Shown here: positions 1-8,365 of the stretch, in pieces
How positions within the stretch are numbered: position 1 is the first letter of the stretch
Layout: each line of letters opens with the position of its first letter
Source of the DNA: Candidatus Gastranaerophilales bacterium
GTDB lineage: Bacteria; Cyanobacteriota; Vampirovibrionia; Gastranaerophilales; Gastranaerophilaceae
Direction: 5' to 3'
Assembly (NCBI GenBank): GCA_900767135.1
Contig: CAAFYU010000051.1
Location: 26,199-90,198 of the forward strand
DNA length: 64,000 nucleotides
Translations under genes and position numbers: made by a program
The notes under the pieces: model-generated
What the model was told of the DNA's origin: nothing
The model's database searches: none
The model's input: the letters and a program-made list of their open reading frames with translations, nothing else

Positions 1-1729
1 CTGACAATATTTTTTTTATTCCCAACAAATTTTCACTTCTGTTCAACTCTGTCGCAAAGTAAAATTCTAAAATTCCTGTTCGATTTAAAATCTCTATAAT
101 TGTATTCCTTAAATTATTTGTAGCAGAATATTTTTGGAGATAGAAAAATGTATTTAAGAAATTTTCGATTTTTTCAGAATTTTCCCAATCTTTAAATCTT
201 TTCATAATCGAAATAAAATCACTTGGTTTATCTTTTTTAAACAGTCTTTTTTCTTCTAAAATCTTATTGTAATCTTTTAAATCAATTTTAAACGGTTCAG
301 ATAAAATTAGTCCAAAAAGCTTGTCACTGTTCAATAAATAATTATCAAGAGCTTTTAAATAAAAATAAACAATAATTGAAGATTTTATTGAAAAAATACT
401 CTTTCCTTCATCTATTTGAAACGGAATATTTTTTGCCTTTAAAAGTTCTCCAAAAGTTTGTAATTCTTGACGTTTTTTAGCAATTATGGCAATTTGCGAT
501 AACTCATTCGGGCAGTTTTCTGATTTAACGAGTTTTTCAATATCTTCAACAATATAATTAAATTCCTGAACGGTATCTCCAAATTGAAGACGTTTAATTT
601 TTTTGTCTTTAACAATAACATCTTGATTTTTTGCGGTTAACTTTTTAGAAATATTTTTTTCTTTAAATTTTTGATTGTTTTCTAATCTGGAATTATCCTG
701 TTTTATAACTTCATAACTAAAATCAAGAATTGATTGAGTTGAACGATTGTTTTCATTCAAACAAATTACTTTCGTTTCAGGATAGCGAAGAAGAAAGTTT
801 TCAATATTGTCAATATTTGCACCTTGAAAACCGTAAATAATTTGATCATCATCACCTACAACCAAAATATTCTTTTCGTCATTTCCATCTAATAATTGAA
901 AAATAATTTCATTTTGCAAATCATTAGTATCTTGATATTCATCAACTAAAAAATATTTATATTTGTTTGAAACTTCTCTTAAAAAAAAGGTATCTTCTTC
1001 AAAAGCTGTTAGGACAAAATTTATCATATCAGAAAAATCAATCAAGTTATGAGAATGCATTTTGTCAGAATAAAGCTCGTACAAAGTCCAAAGTTCTTTC
1101 GCTTTTTCAATATTTGTCTTAATTTTTTCAATTTCTGCAAGTCGAGTTTTGTTACGTGTTTCACCTTTTGCAAGTCGTTCTTCTACCTCAATTTCAAGCA
1201 GTTTTATTCTTGGCATAAGATTTGTGTTAGTATTGATTTTTTCAAGATAATCTTCTTTGCTAATTCTTTGACTCTTTAATTTTTCAACATGAGCAATAAA
1301 ATCTTTTGCAAAGAAATACCGGTCTGCTCTGTTTGGAACAAAAAATTTTAAATTTGCTTCATCTATGCACTCTTTCATAATTTGAATTTTTTCTGTTTCA
1401 GTAATCAGTCGGACGCCGACGCCAAGAGAAAACTGTTGCGGATATAGTTTAATCACGTCGTTACAAAAAGAGTGATATGTATAAATATCAACAGAAGAGG
1501 CAAGAATTCCCATTTTTTTTGTCAAACGTTGTTTCATTTCTGTTGCAGCTGCATCAGAAAATGTTAAACACAAAATAGAACTTGGCTCTATACCTTGTGC
1601 CAGCATCTTTTCTATGCGTTGAATTAGGGTAAAAGTTTTACCTGTTCCGGGGCCGGCAAGTAGCATTATTTGCCCGTTTAAATTATCAATCGCTTCTTGT
1701 TGCTTTGCATTAGGTTTAATTCTAGCCAT
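1..1729 (-). CDS. UvrD/PcrA/Rep-family DNA helicase, 3' end beyond window
   Basis: The 576 visible codons read on the minus strand encode an SF1A 3'-5' DNA helicase; the C-terminal part lies left of the window. Motifs seen in order are an NAKQQEAI Q-motif-like start, Walker A GPGTGKT at residues 26-32, the motif Ia block TFSDAAATEM, the motif II block VDEYQD, motif III GDDDQIIYGFQG and the NNRSTQSIL block. Family members unwind DNA in repair, replication restart and recombination. Start ATG at 1729 is chosen because AGAGG lies just upstream and the Q-motif follows at once. It cannot be assigned to UvrD, PcrA or Rep without the C-terminus. The gene runs away from the ROK kinase gene's 3' end, with a palindromic promoter region between them. 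Confidence 0.9.
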   Translation of the reverse strand, partial: MARIKPNAKQQEAIDNLNGQIMLLAGPGTGKTFTLIQRIEKMLAQGIEPSSILCLTFSDAAATEMKQRLTKKMGILASSVDIYTYHSFCNDVIKLYPQQFSLGVGVRLITETEKIQIMKECIDEANLKFFVPNRADRYFFAKDFIAHVEKLKSQRISKEDYLEKINTNTNLMPRIKLLEIEVEERLAKGETRNKTRLAEIEKIKTNIEKAKELWTLYELYSDKMHSHNLIDFSDMINFVLTAFEEDTFFLREVSNKYKYFLVDEYQDTNDLQNEIIFQLLDGNDEKNILVVGDDDQIIYGFQGANIDNIENFLLRYPETKVICLNENNRSTQSILDFSYEVIKQDNSRLENNQKFKEKNISKKLTAKNQDVIVKDKKIKRLQFGDTVQEFNYIVEDIEKLVKSENCPNELSQIAIIAKKRQELQTFGELLKAKNIPFQIDEGKSIFSIKSSIIVYFYLKALDNYLLNSDKLFGLILSEPFKIDLKDYNKILEEKRLFKKDKPSDFISIMKRFKDWENSEKIENFLNTFFYLQKYSATNNLRNTIIEILNRTGILEFYFATELNRSENLLGIKKILS

Positions 1730-1750
1730 TGTTTGCCTCTTTTTAAATAA

Positions 1751-1794
1751 ATTATAACCAAATTGCACGACAATATTGGTCATACAATTTGGTT
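1751..1794 (-). promoter_or_regulatory. promoter with overlapping inverted repeat, upstream of the UvrD-like gene
   Basis: On the minus strand a TATAAT box lies at 1756-1751. Immediately around and upstream of it is a 10-bp perfect inverted repeat, AACCAAATTG at 1756-1765 and CAATTTGGTT at 1785-1794, with a 19-nt centre. A palindrome abutting a -10 box is the usual layout of a repressor site, so this is a candidate operator. It could instead be a hairpin at the end of the ROK kinase transcript, which stops at 1824 and is transcribed through here, although no T-run follows. Confidence 0.4.
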
Positions 1795-1823
1795 AAATGT
1801 AATGTTTTAGAAATTTTTGCGGT

Positions 1824-2777
1824 TTAGTTTTCGATTAACAAACTTGCACCGATTACACCGGCAGTATTTCCGAGTTCAGCCGGAACAATTTCAACAGCAG
1901 AGCCGGCAATTTTCATTGCACGTTTTTTCAACATTTCTTTCATTGGAGCAAGCAAATAATCTCCTGCGTCAGCAACTCCGCCACCTACAATAATTTTTTC
2001 TGGATTTAATAAATTTACAACACTAGCCATTCCAAAACCAATGTATTCACCCATCTTTGAAAAAATTCTCTGAGCGACAGGATCGCCGGCGTTAGCTGCT
2101 TTGCAAACAATGAATGGAGTTATAGGAGCTCCATTTGCAATTTCTCTAAATTTTGCGGATTTCCCACCTTTAATATACTCTTCTGCCATTGCAACAATTG
2201 AAGGGCCTGACGCAAACGCTTCCAAACAGCCTTCATCACCACAACCACAAAGAGGTCCGTCATTCATTTGAAGTTTGATGTGTCCAATTTCTCCGGCAGC
2301 GTTTGAAGCTCCACGAACAAGCTTTCCATTGATAATCAATCCTGACCCGATACCTGTACCAACAGTAATGCAAATCAAGTTTTCGCAACCTTTTCCGGCA
2401 CCATAGTTAAGTTCACCTAATGCTGCACATCTGACATCGTTGTCTACACGAGTTGGGATATGAAATTCATCTTCGATAAGTTTTGCAATCGGAATTTCAA
2501 CCCACCCCGGAATATTTGGAGTATTTCTTACAATTCCTGTTTTATAATCAACTTGTCCCGGAAATCCAAAACCAATGCCTTCTATGTCTTTTGCATCAAG
2601 CTTTGTTTCCTTCAAAAGATCGCGTATTGCTTGTTTAATATTCTCAACAGTATATTCATAACCCATTTCTGCACGAGTCGGAACAGAATTTGAATACTTA
2701 ATTTGCCCTTTATCATCTACTAATGCTAATTTTACATTTGTACCACCGACGTCAATACCAATTCTATTTTTAACCAT
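1824..2777 (-). CDS. ROK-family sugar kinase (probable glucokinase)
   Basis: A 317-residue ROK (repressor, ORF, kinase) protein that probably phosphorylates glucose to glucose-6-phosphate at the entry of glycolysis. The N-terminal phosphate-binding motif IGIDVGGTNVKL, the central GTGIGSG loop, and the ROK signature GEIGH followed by the zinc-binding CGCGDEGCLE block are all present. There is no N-terminal DNA-binding domain, so it is a kinase rather than a ROK repressor. Start ATG at 2777 is chosen over upstream codons because GGGAGAG precedes it and the protein then begins MVKNRIGID. An extended -10 box, TGCTACAAT (2815-2807), lies about 30 nt upstream. It is divergent from purB. The sugar specificity (glucose, or N-acetylmannosamine or another hexose) is inferred only. 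Confidence 0.88.
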   Translation of the reverse strand: MVKNRIGIDVGGTNVKLALVDDKGQIKYSNSVPTRAEMGYEYTVENIKQAIRDLLKETKLDAKDIEGIGFGFPGQVDYKTGIVRNTPNIPGWVEIPIAKLIEDEFHIPTRVDNDVRCAALGELNYGAGKGCENLICITVGTGIGSGLIINGKLVRGASNAAGEIGHIKLQMNDGPLCGCGDEGCLEAFASGPSIVAMAEEYIKGGKSAKFREIANGAPITPFIVCKAANAGDPVAQRIFSKMGEYIGFGMASVVNLLNPEKIIVGGGVADAGDYLLAPMKEMLKKRAMKIAGSAVEIVPAELGNTAGVIGASLLIEN

Positions 2778-2851
2778 AATTTCTCTCCCTCTTAAATAAT
2801 AAAAACATTGTAGCATAAACAAGATTGCAATATCTTATTCTCAAATATTCA

Positions 2852-2866
2852 TGCTATAATAAAGCT
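2852..2866 (+). promoter_or_regulatory. extended -10 promoter of purB, leaderless arrangement
   Basis: TGCTATAAT spans 2852-2860 and the purB ATG is at 2867, leaving 6 nt. A start site 6-7 nt after the -10 box would fall on the ATG itself, so the mRNA would have no leader and no ribosome binding site. No convincing -35 box is present, as expected for an extended -10 promoter. Confidence 0.6.
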
Positions 2867-4171
2867 ATGATTGATAGATATTCACGTGAAGAAATGAAAA
2901 AAATCTGGGATTTGAATTCGAAATTTCAGTATTATTTAGATGTAGAAATTGCTGTTGCAGAAGCTTATGCGGATTTAGGCACATTCCCAAAAGAAGATAT
3001 TGAAGAGTTGAAGAAAAAAGCGACTTTCAATCTTGAAAGAATTGACGAAATAGAAGCGGAAGTTAAACACGATGTAATCGCTTTTTTGACTTGCGTAAAC
3101 GAAAGTCTGGGCGATTTGGCAAAGTATATGCATGTTGGAATGACAAGTTCTGATGTGATTGATACCGCTTTTGCTCTACAAATTCAAGATAGCGGAAAAA
3201 TTATTCTAAAAGATTTAGATGAAACAATTCAATCTATGAAAGACTTGGCAAACGAACACAGAGAAACCGTTTGTATAGGACGCTCGCATGGTGTTCATGC
3301 CGAAATTATGACATTTGGAGTTAAGGTTTGTAATTGGATTGATATTTTGGAACGCCAAAGGGCAAATTTTATTCACGCTTTAAATGAAATTAAAGTCGGG
3401 CAAATTTCTGGCCCTGTCGGAACTTATAGTAATATTTCGCCGGAAGTGGAAGCAATTACTTGCAAAAAACTGGGACTCGTTCCTGCAAGAATTTCAACAC
3501 AAATTATCGCAAGGGATTATCACGCATATTTTATGCAATCATTATCCTTAATCGCAAGTGTTATTGAACAATTTGCAACAGAAATCAGGCACTTGCAAAG
3601 AACGGAAGTTTTGGAAGTCGAAGAAGGTTTTGGCAAAAACCAAAAAGGTTCTTCCGCAATGCCACACAAGAAAAATCCTGTTTTGTCGGAAAATCTATGC
3701 GGTCTTGCTCGTGTTATTCGTGCAAATTCAATTGTTGCGTTGGAAAATATTCCACTCTGGCATGAAAGAGATATTTCTCACAGTTCTGCCGAAAGAATTA
3801 TTTTCCCTGATAGCTTAACTTTGGTTGATTTTATGCTTAACAGATTTAACGGAATTGTTAAAAATCTCGTTGTACATGAAAAAAATATGCTTAAAAATAC
3901 GAACAAATTTGGCGGAATTGTTTACTCTCAAAGGGTTCTGTTAAAGCTGATTGAAAAAGGATTAACTCGTGAAGATGCTTATAGATTGGTGCAAAGAAAT
4001 GCTCTTGACGCCTTTGAAAACGATGGGGATTTTAGAGTAAATTTATTAAACGACAAAGATGTTGAAAAACTTTTGACTCCAATGGAAATAGATGAAATAT
4101 TTAGTAAAGAAGACTTTTTGAAAAATATTAACAAGATATATTCAAGAGTCTTAGACGAAAATAAAAATTAA
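2867..4171 (+). CDS. purB: adenylosuccinate lyase
   Basis: A 434-residue fumarase/aspartase-superfamily enzyme. Adenylosuccinate lyase acts twice in purine synthesis, releasing fumarate from SAICAR and from adenylosuccinate. Residues that show this are the MTSSDVIDTA segment, the GRSHGVHAE catalytic-histidine segment and the superfamily signature GSSAMPHKKNP. It has the normal length for the bacterial short form. Start ATG 2867 (MIDRYSREEM) matches the usual N-terminus; an in-frame TTG 42 nt upstream is disfavoured because the promoter lies between. No Shine-Dalgarno sequence precedes the ATG. The gene is not in a pur operon here: it stands alone between the divergent ROK kinase gene and the rubrerythrin gene. 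Confidence 0.95.
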   Translation: MIDRYSREEMKKIWDLNSKFQYYLDVEIAVAEAYADLGTFPKEDIEELKKKATFNLERIDEIEAEVKHDVIAFLTCVNESLGDLAKYMHVGMTSSDVIDTAFALQIQDSGKIILKDLDETIQSMKDLANEHRETVCIGRSHGVHAEIMTFGVKVCNWIDILERQRANFIHALNEIKVGQISGPVGTYSNISPEVEAITCKKLGLVPARISTQIIARDYHAYFMQSLSLIASVIEQFATEIRHLQRTEVLEVEEGFGKNQKGSSAMPHKKNPVLSENLCGLARVIRANSIVALENIPLWHERDISHSSAERIIFPDSLTLVDFMLNRFNGIVKNLVVHEKNMLKNTNKFGGIVYSQRVLLKLIEKGLTREDAYRLVQRNALDAFENDGDFRVNLLNDKDVEKLLTPMEIDEIFSKEDFLKNINKIYSRVLDENKN

Positions 4172-4269
4172 AAAAATAGGAATAATTCCTACTTTACAAA
4201 AATAATTTTTTATTGTAGTATTGAGCATGTGAAAAAGCTAATTTTTTAATATAAGAAAGGTGGTAAAAA

Positions 4270-4812
4270 ATGGCTAAATTTGTATGTACAGTATGCGGTT
4301 GGTCAACCGAAAGTGATAAAGCTCCTGAAAGATGTCCTTTATGTGGAGCAACTACATTCAAGGAAATTAATACAGCAGAAGGAAAAGTTTATGCTTGCGA
4401 ACATAAAGTTGGCGACGGAAAAGTTGAAGATAAAGAAGTAATGGACGGTTTGAGAGCTCATTTCTCAGGCGAATGTACAGAAGTTGGTATGTATCTTGCA
4501 ATGTCAAGAGTTGCTGAAAGAGAAGGATATCCGGAAGTTGCAGAAGCATATAAAAGATATGCGTTTGAAGAAGCAGAACATGCTGCAAAATTTGCAGAAT
4601 TGTTGGGTGAAGTAGTTACAGATTCAACAAAGAAAAACCTAGAAATGCGTGCAGAAGCAGAACAAGGTGCTTGCGAAGGCAAATTGGCAATTGCAAGACG
4701 TGCAAAAGAATTGGGTTATGATGCAATTCACGACACAGTTCACGAGATGGCAAAAGATGAAGCTCGCCATGGTAAAGGTTTTGATGGCTTGTTAAAAAGA
4801 TATTTTTCATAG
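4270..4812 (+). CDS. reverse-type rubrerythrin (rubredoxin domain first)
   Basis: A 180-residue non-haem iron protein. An N-terminal rubredoxin-like domain (CTVCG near residue 6 and CPLCG near residue 22) comes before a ferritin-like four-helix diiron domain with glutamate and histidine ligands (FSGECTEVGMY, FEEAEHAAKF and KDEARHGKGF). The rubredoxin-first order is that of the reverse rubrerythrins of clostridia, which reduce hydrogen peroxide and oxygen and protect anaerobes in the cytoplasm. Start ATG 4270 has a strong GAAAGGTGG site upstream. It is a single-gene unit followed by a good terminator. No PerR-type palindrome was seen upstream, so regulation is unknown. Confidence 0.92.
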   Translation: MAKFVCTVCGWSTESDKAPERCPLCGATTFKEINTAEGKVYACEHKVGDGKVEDKEVMDGLRAHFSGECTEVGMYLAMSRVAEREGYPEVAEAYKRYAFEEAEHAAKFAELLGEVVTDSTKKNLEMRAEAEQGACEGKLAIARRAKELGYDAIHDTVHEMAKDEARHGKGFDGLLKRYFS

Positions 4813-4820
4813 TATTTAAT

Positions 4821-4853
4821 GACTCCGGATTTCGATCCGGAGTCTATTTTTTA
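4821..4853 (+). terminator. rho-independent terminator of the rubrerythrin gene
   Basis: A perfect 10-bp stem (GACTCCGGAT at 4821-4830, ATCCGGAGTC at 4835-4844) with a TTCG tetraloop is followed by a T-rich run. It lies 8 nt after the stop codon. Confidence 0.9.
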
Positions 4854-4886
4854 GCTTTGCGACAGGTGAAGCGGTTAGGGGGGGGA

Positions 4887-4926
4887 AAGACGATAGGACG
4901 TTAAGACGATAAGGCGATAAGTTCGT
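4887..4926 (+). repeat. degenerate period-8 tandem repeat (AAGACGAT family)
   Basis: Five octads in a row: AAGACGAT, AGGACGTT, AAGACGAT, AAGGCGAT, AAGTTCGT. The first two and the variant third unit recur in the same order at 52950-52973, about 48 kb away, so this is a dispersed repeat family and not chance low complexity. It lies in a roughly 300-bp gene-free stretch (4854-5160), which also holds two copies of a 28-bp repeat and two hairpins but no gene that I can support. Confidence 0.7.
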
Positions 4927-4977
4927 ATCGGGGAAAGTTAATTAATGCTCGTTCCTCGCTCAAATACTTTTAACTAA

Positions 4978-5065
4978 TATATGAGGTATGAACAAATGTT
5001 GTCACAAAGGGCTACGTGCGTAAAACTCTCCACCAAAATATGAGGTATGGACGAATATTGTTGCA
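4978..5065 (+). repeat. pair of imperfect 28-bp direct repeats
   Basis: ATATGAGGTATGAACAAATG... from about 4978 and ATATGAGGTATGGACGAATA... from about 5038 match at most positions over 28 bp, and the differences are mainly transitions. They lie in non-coding sequence next to the AAGACGAT octads. Function unknown; together they look like remnants of a repetitive intergenic element. Confidence 0.55.
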
Positions 5066-5073
5066 GGGTGGAA

Positions 5074-5118
5074 TTGGCACTTCGTGCCAAGAAAAATAGT
5101 CGGATAGATTATCCGACT
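5074..5118 (-). terminator. two hairpins after the 171-residue protein gene, one a likely terminator
   Basis: AGTCGGATA (5098-5106) and TATCCGACT (5110-5118) form a perfect 9-bp stem with a 3-nt loop. Read on the minus strand, it is followed by ATTTTTC. Further on, TTGGCAC/GTGCCAA (5074-5090) forms a second 7-bp stem. The first is the likely terminator for the minus-strand gene ending at 5161. Read on the plus strand it is also followed by a T-rich run, so it may work in both directions. Confidence 0.65.
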
Positions 5119-5160
5119 TTATATTTTTTGGTGAAAAAATATAATAATTAGAAGCTTTTA

Positions 5161-5676
5161 TTAAACATTTTTCTCTTTAAAAATATTGTGAGCAAATCCG
5201 GCAAAAAATCCTACTCCTGCACCGGCAACGACAAATGGTACAGTCGGTCTGATATCTTTCAGCATTCTATAATATGCTTTTCCGAATTTTTTTGTAAGCT
5301 GAGAAGAAACTGCATTAACATCTCTGATAATTCCACGAAACTCTTTTCCGGCTGCTGAATTTTCGCCACCAAGAGCAGCTAATTTTGTTTCAAGGCTTTT
5401 TTGTGTAAATGCGTCTTTGTCTTTGGATTCAATCATTTTTACAAACATATCTTGTGCAGAAGTTTTTATTCCTGCTTTGTGGAACTCAGCAACTTTTGCC
5501 TTGTTGGTAATTTTACGACAATAATTAATTATTGCTTTTTTATCAACTATTTTTTCTTGGGGAGTAACTGGTGTTAAGTCTTTTGCTATATAGCCTAATG
5601 CACCGCCCGCCACTGTTGATGCCGTAACTGAATAAAGTCCTGAATTATTTTCATGTCCTACTGCTCTTACTGTCAT
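5161..5676 (-). CDS. hypothetical membrane-associated protein, 171 aa
   Basis: I do not recognise this family. The product has a small apolar segment near residues 17-32 (glycine and alanine rich), a charged helical middle with many Lys and Glu, and a clear C-terminal transmembrane segment near residues 145-165 (PFVVAGAGVGFFAGFAH). The middle would probably face the cytoplasm or be tethered to the membrane. Start ATG 5676 has AGAAGGTGATT upstream. Its transcript would begin near 5752, after an extended -10 box TGCTATAAT (5767-5759), giving a leader of about 75 nt that contains a CAAACC/GGTTTG hairpin. It is a single-gene unit with its own terminator. Confidence 0.75.
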   Translation of the reverse strand: MTVRAVGHENNSGLYSVTASTVAGGALGYIAKDLTPVTPQEKIVDKKAIINYCRKITNKAKVAEFHKAGIKTSAQDMFVKMIESKDKDAFTQKSLETKLAALGGENSAAGKEFRGIIRDVNAVSSQLTKKFGKAYYRMLKDIRPTVPFVVAGAGVGFFAGFAHNIFKEKNV

Positions 5677-5731
5677 AACTAATCACCTTCTCTCAATTAG
5701 TTCCTCGTAACACACTCATGTCAAATGGTCA

Positions 5732-5767
5732 AACCATAAAGGTTTGGCTTATGACTGAATTATAGCA
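5732..5767 (-). promoter_or_regulatory. extended -10 promoter and leader hairpin for the 171-residue protein gene
   Basis: TGCTATAAT occupies 5767-5759 on the minus strand. Downstream in the predicted leader, an inverted repeat AAACC/GGTTT centred near 5739 can form a short hairpin about 55 nt before the ATG. No known riboswitch was recognised. Confidence 0.5.
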
Positions 5768-5858
5768 GATTTACACTTAAATATTTTGAACGTCAATCCC
5801 GTAAAAACGACATGGCTCAAAACTGAGTAATTAAATCTATGGGGATTATAACCGATTA

Positions 5859-6890
5859 CTATTTTTTTGTCAAGGCTTTAATGAAGTTTAATAACAGCAT
5901 TATTACAACCAAAACGGCTATACAAACAAAGTAATGAATTATTGTTTCTGAACCCATAAATAGTGATGCCAGAGCTCCTGCAATAATTGCAACTGAGGTT
6001 AAAATTACAACAGTTTTCTTTTGAGAAAAGCCTGCGTGGAGCAATTTATGGTGAATATGTTCTGCATCAGCCACAAACGGTGATTTACCTTTTGCAATTC
6101 TTCTTAGAGATGAAAAAGTTATGTCCATAATCGGAACTGCAAGAACCAAGAACGGCAATAGAATTGCAAGAGTTGCAGCTTTCATAACCCCTGTGATTGA
6201 GATTGTTGCTAGCAAAAAGCCTGAGAATAGAGCACCGCTGTCGCCCATAAAGATTTTTGCTGGGTTGAAGTTGTATGTCAAAAACGCGAGCATTGAACCG
6301 GCTAGGATAAATCCGATTAGTGCACTGATTGGGTTTGGAGGAGTCATTGCAACGGCAATTATGGCAAGGGTTACAGCATTTACAGTAACAACAGAACCTG
6401 CAAGCCCGTCAACTCCGTCTATAAAGTTAAGCGCATTAGAAATTCCGACAATCCACAACATTGTAATTGGGTATGAGAAAATTCCAATGTCACCGATAAA
6501 CGGTACATTGTTAATTTGTACGCCGAGTAAGTAAACAAGGGTTGCGATTGCGACTTGAAGGAAGAGTTTGAATTTTGCATCAAGGTTGTAAATATCATCT
6601 ACAAGTCCAAGTAAGAACATCAAAGAACCGCCGAGCAAAATTCCCGAAAGAAGATTTCCTGACGGATAATAGCTCATAAACACAAGGCACAAGAACGTTA
6701 GCATTGTACTTGTCCAAATCGCAACACCGCCAATTCTCGAAATCGGGTGCGTGTGGATTTTTCTGGCGTTTGGCATGTCAACCAAACCTTCTTTTTTAGA
6801 AAAACTGATAACCATTGGAACCAAGCATACTCCAATCAGGTACGCAATAATTGTTCCAAGTATATGTGCATGTGTTAGTTTTATTAGCAT
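5859..6890 (-). CDS. undecaprenyl-phosphate sugar-1-phosphate transferase (WecA/TagO type)
   Basis: A 343-residue polytopic membrane enzyme of the MraY/WecA/TagO family. It transfers an N-acetylhexosamine-1-phosphate from a UDP-sugar to undecaprenyl phosphate, the first lipid-linked step of O-antigen, teichoic acid or other surface glycan synthesis. About ten membrane segments are visible. Catalytic motifs are the double Asp GLVDDIYNLD, NALNFIDGVDGLAG, KIFMGDSGAL and the HIHHKLLHAG loop; the HIHH motif marks WecA/TagO rather than MraY. Start ATG 6890 has AAGGAAC upstream. It lies downstream of glyA on the same strand, separated by a heptad-repeat region. rfbA at 9.8 kb could feed the same surface-sugar pathway. 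Confidence 0.9.
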   Translation of the reverse strand: MLIKLTHAHILGTIIAYLIGVCLVPMVISFSKKEGLVDMPNARKIHTHPISRIGGVAIWTSTMLTFLCLVFMSYYPSGNLLSGILLGGSLMFLLGLVDDIYNLDAKFKLFLQVAIATLVYLLGVQINNVPFIGDIGIFSYPITMLWIVGISNALNFIDGVDGLAGSVVTVNAVTLAIIAVAMTPPNPISALIGFILAGSMLAFLTYNFNPAKIFMGDSGALFSGFLLATISITGVMKAATLAILLPFLVLAVPIMDITFSSLRRIAKGKSPFVADAEHIHHKLLHAGFSQKKTVVILTSVAIIAGALASLFMGSETIIHYFVCIAVLVVIMLLLNFIKALTKK

Positions 6891-6905
6891 GATTGTTCCT
6901 TTTTT

Positions 6906-7018
6906 GGTGAATAGTGAATGGTGAGTAGTAAATAGTTCATTTAGTTCGCTTCGCTCAATATATATATTTTAGTGCGTAGCACCGAAAAGAACTACTCACC
7001 ACTCACTTTTCACTACTT
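6906..7018. repeat. inverted arrays of heptad repeats between glyA and the WecA-like gene
   Basis: Five heptads of the AGTGAAT type (GGTGAAT, AGTGAAT, GGTGAGT, AGTAAAT, AGTTCAT at 6906-6940) face four of the complementary type (ACTACTC, ACCACTC, ACTTTTC, ACTACTT at 6991-7018). GTGAATGGTGAGTAGT and ACTACTCACCACTCAC pair over 16 bp with one mismatch, so the transcript could form a long hairpin. The last heptad supplies the TAG stop codon of glyA. Both motifs recur inside hydF. Confidence 0.75.
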
Positions 7019-8251
7019 GTATATCGGATATTTCTTACAAAGTTTCAAAGCACGTTCTTTGAGTTTTTGTAGTTCTTCTTCATTATCAGACGAAAGTATC
7101 GCAGATGCAATAATTTTTGCAACTTCTTTCATATCGTCCTCTTTGAAGCCTCTTGTTGTCACAGCCGGAACGCCAAGTCTGATTCCGCTTGTTACAAACG
7201 GGCTTTGCGGATCGTTCGGTACGGTGTTTTTATTTGCTGTAATTCCAACGGTTTCCAAAACATTTGCCATATCTTTGCCGGTTTTGCCTGTTTTACGCAA
7301 ATCGAGAGTCATCAAGTGATTTTCTGTCATTCCGCCAACGATGTCCATGCCTTCATCAATAAGGCCTTGTGCCAAAGCTTTTGCGTTCTTCAAAATTTGT
7401 TCTGCATAAGTTTTAAACTCAGGTTTTGAAGCTTCTAAAAGTGCAACTGCTTTACCTGCAATGATGTGTTCCAAAGGCCCGCCTTGCATTCCCGGAAAGA
7501 TTGCTTTGTCTATAATTTGTGCGAATTCTTCATCACACATTGTAATTCCACCACGAGGGCCTCTTAGAGATTTGTGAGTTGTAGTTGTTACAAAATGAGC
7601 ATGACCAGCCGGTGATGGGTGAAGTCCGGTTGCAACAAGCCCAGCTATGTGAGCGATGTCTGCAAGTAAGTATGCACCAATTTCGTCTGCAATTTCTCTA
7701 AACTTTTTAAAATCAATAATTTTTGAATAGTTACTTGCACCACAAATTATTAATTTTGGTTTGTGTTCATGTGCCATTTGACGTACGTTTTCGTAATCAA
7801 TGTTGCCATTTTCATCTACACCATAGCTTTTTACGTCAAAATAAAGTCCTGAAAAGTTTACGGGAGAACCATGTGAGAGGTGTCCACCATTTGACAAATC
7901 CATACCGAGGACTTTATCACCCGGTTTTAAAACTGCCATAAACACAGCCATATTTGCCTGTGCCCCGCTGTGTGGCTGAACATTTGCGTGATCCATGTGG
8001 AAAAGTTCGCAAGCTCTTTTTTGAGCAAGTTCTTCAATTACGTCAACGTGTTCGCAACCGTTGTAAAAACGTTTGTGTGGCTTGCCTTCTGCATATTTGT
8101 TTGTCAAAACACTGCCACAAGCTTCCATTACGGCCTCTGATGTAATGTTTTCACTTGCGATTAATTCAATTGTGTTTTGCTGTCTTTCAAATTCTTTTTC
8201 TATTGCCTGAGCAACTTGTGGATCTGTATTTTTTAAATGTTCTAAATGCAT
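7013..8251 (-). CDS. glyA: serine hydroxymethyltransferase
   Basis: A 412-residue PLP enzyme that converts serine and tetrahydrofolate to glycine and 5,10-methylene-THF, the main one-carbon source. Family marks seen are ELIASEN near the N-terminus, NKYAEGKPHKRFYNGC, QPHSGAQANMAVF and the PLP-lysine segment TTTTHKSLRGPRGG. Length is normal. Start ATG 8251 (MHLEHLKN) is chosen because GAAGAGGTAAT lies just before it; the in-frame codons further upstream lack a binding site. A TATAAT box lies at 8278-8273. The C-terminus ends in KYPIYK and its TAG stop falls in a heptad repeat, so the last residues may have been shaped by that repeat. Confidence 0.96.
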   Translation of the reverse strand: MHLEHLKNTDPQVAQAIEKEFERQQNTIELIASENITSEAVMEACGSVLTNKYAEGKPHKRFYNGCEHVDVIEELAQKRACELFHMDHANVQPHSGAQANMAVFMAVLKPGDKVLGMDLSNGGHLSHGSPVNFSGLYFDVKSYGVDENGNIDYENVRQMAHEHKPKLIICGASNYSKIIDFKKFREIADEIGAYLLADIAHIAGLVATGLHPSPAGHAHFVTTTTHKSLRGPRGGITMCDEEFAQIIDKAIFPGMQGGPLEHIIAGKAVALLEASKPEFKTYAEQILKNAKALAQGLIDEGMDIVGGMTENHLMTLDLRKTGKTGKDMANVLETVGITANKNTVPNDPQSPFVTSGIRLGVPAVTTRGFKEDDMKEVAKIIASAILSSDNEEELQKLKERALKLCKKYPIYK

Positions 8252-8330
8252 TATTACCTCTCTTCCCAATAAATTATAAGCAAAAAAAAATGCAATGACA
8301 ACTTGTTAAGATTTTGATAAAGATGGAGTA

Positions 8331-8365
8331 TTTACATATTTGTCAATTCGCCATAAAATATCGGT
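8331..8365 (+). promoter_or_regulatory. promoter of hydF, leaderless arrangement
   Basis: TTTACA (8331-8336), 17 nt, then TAAAAT (8354-8359), followed by 6 nt and the ATG at 8366. There is no Shine-Dalgarno sequence, so a leaderless mRNA is predicted. Confidence 0.6.
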
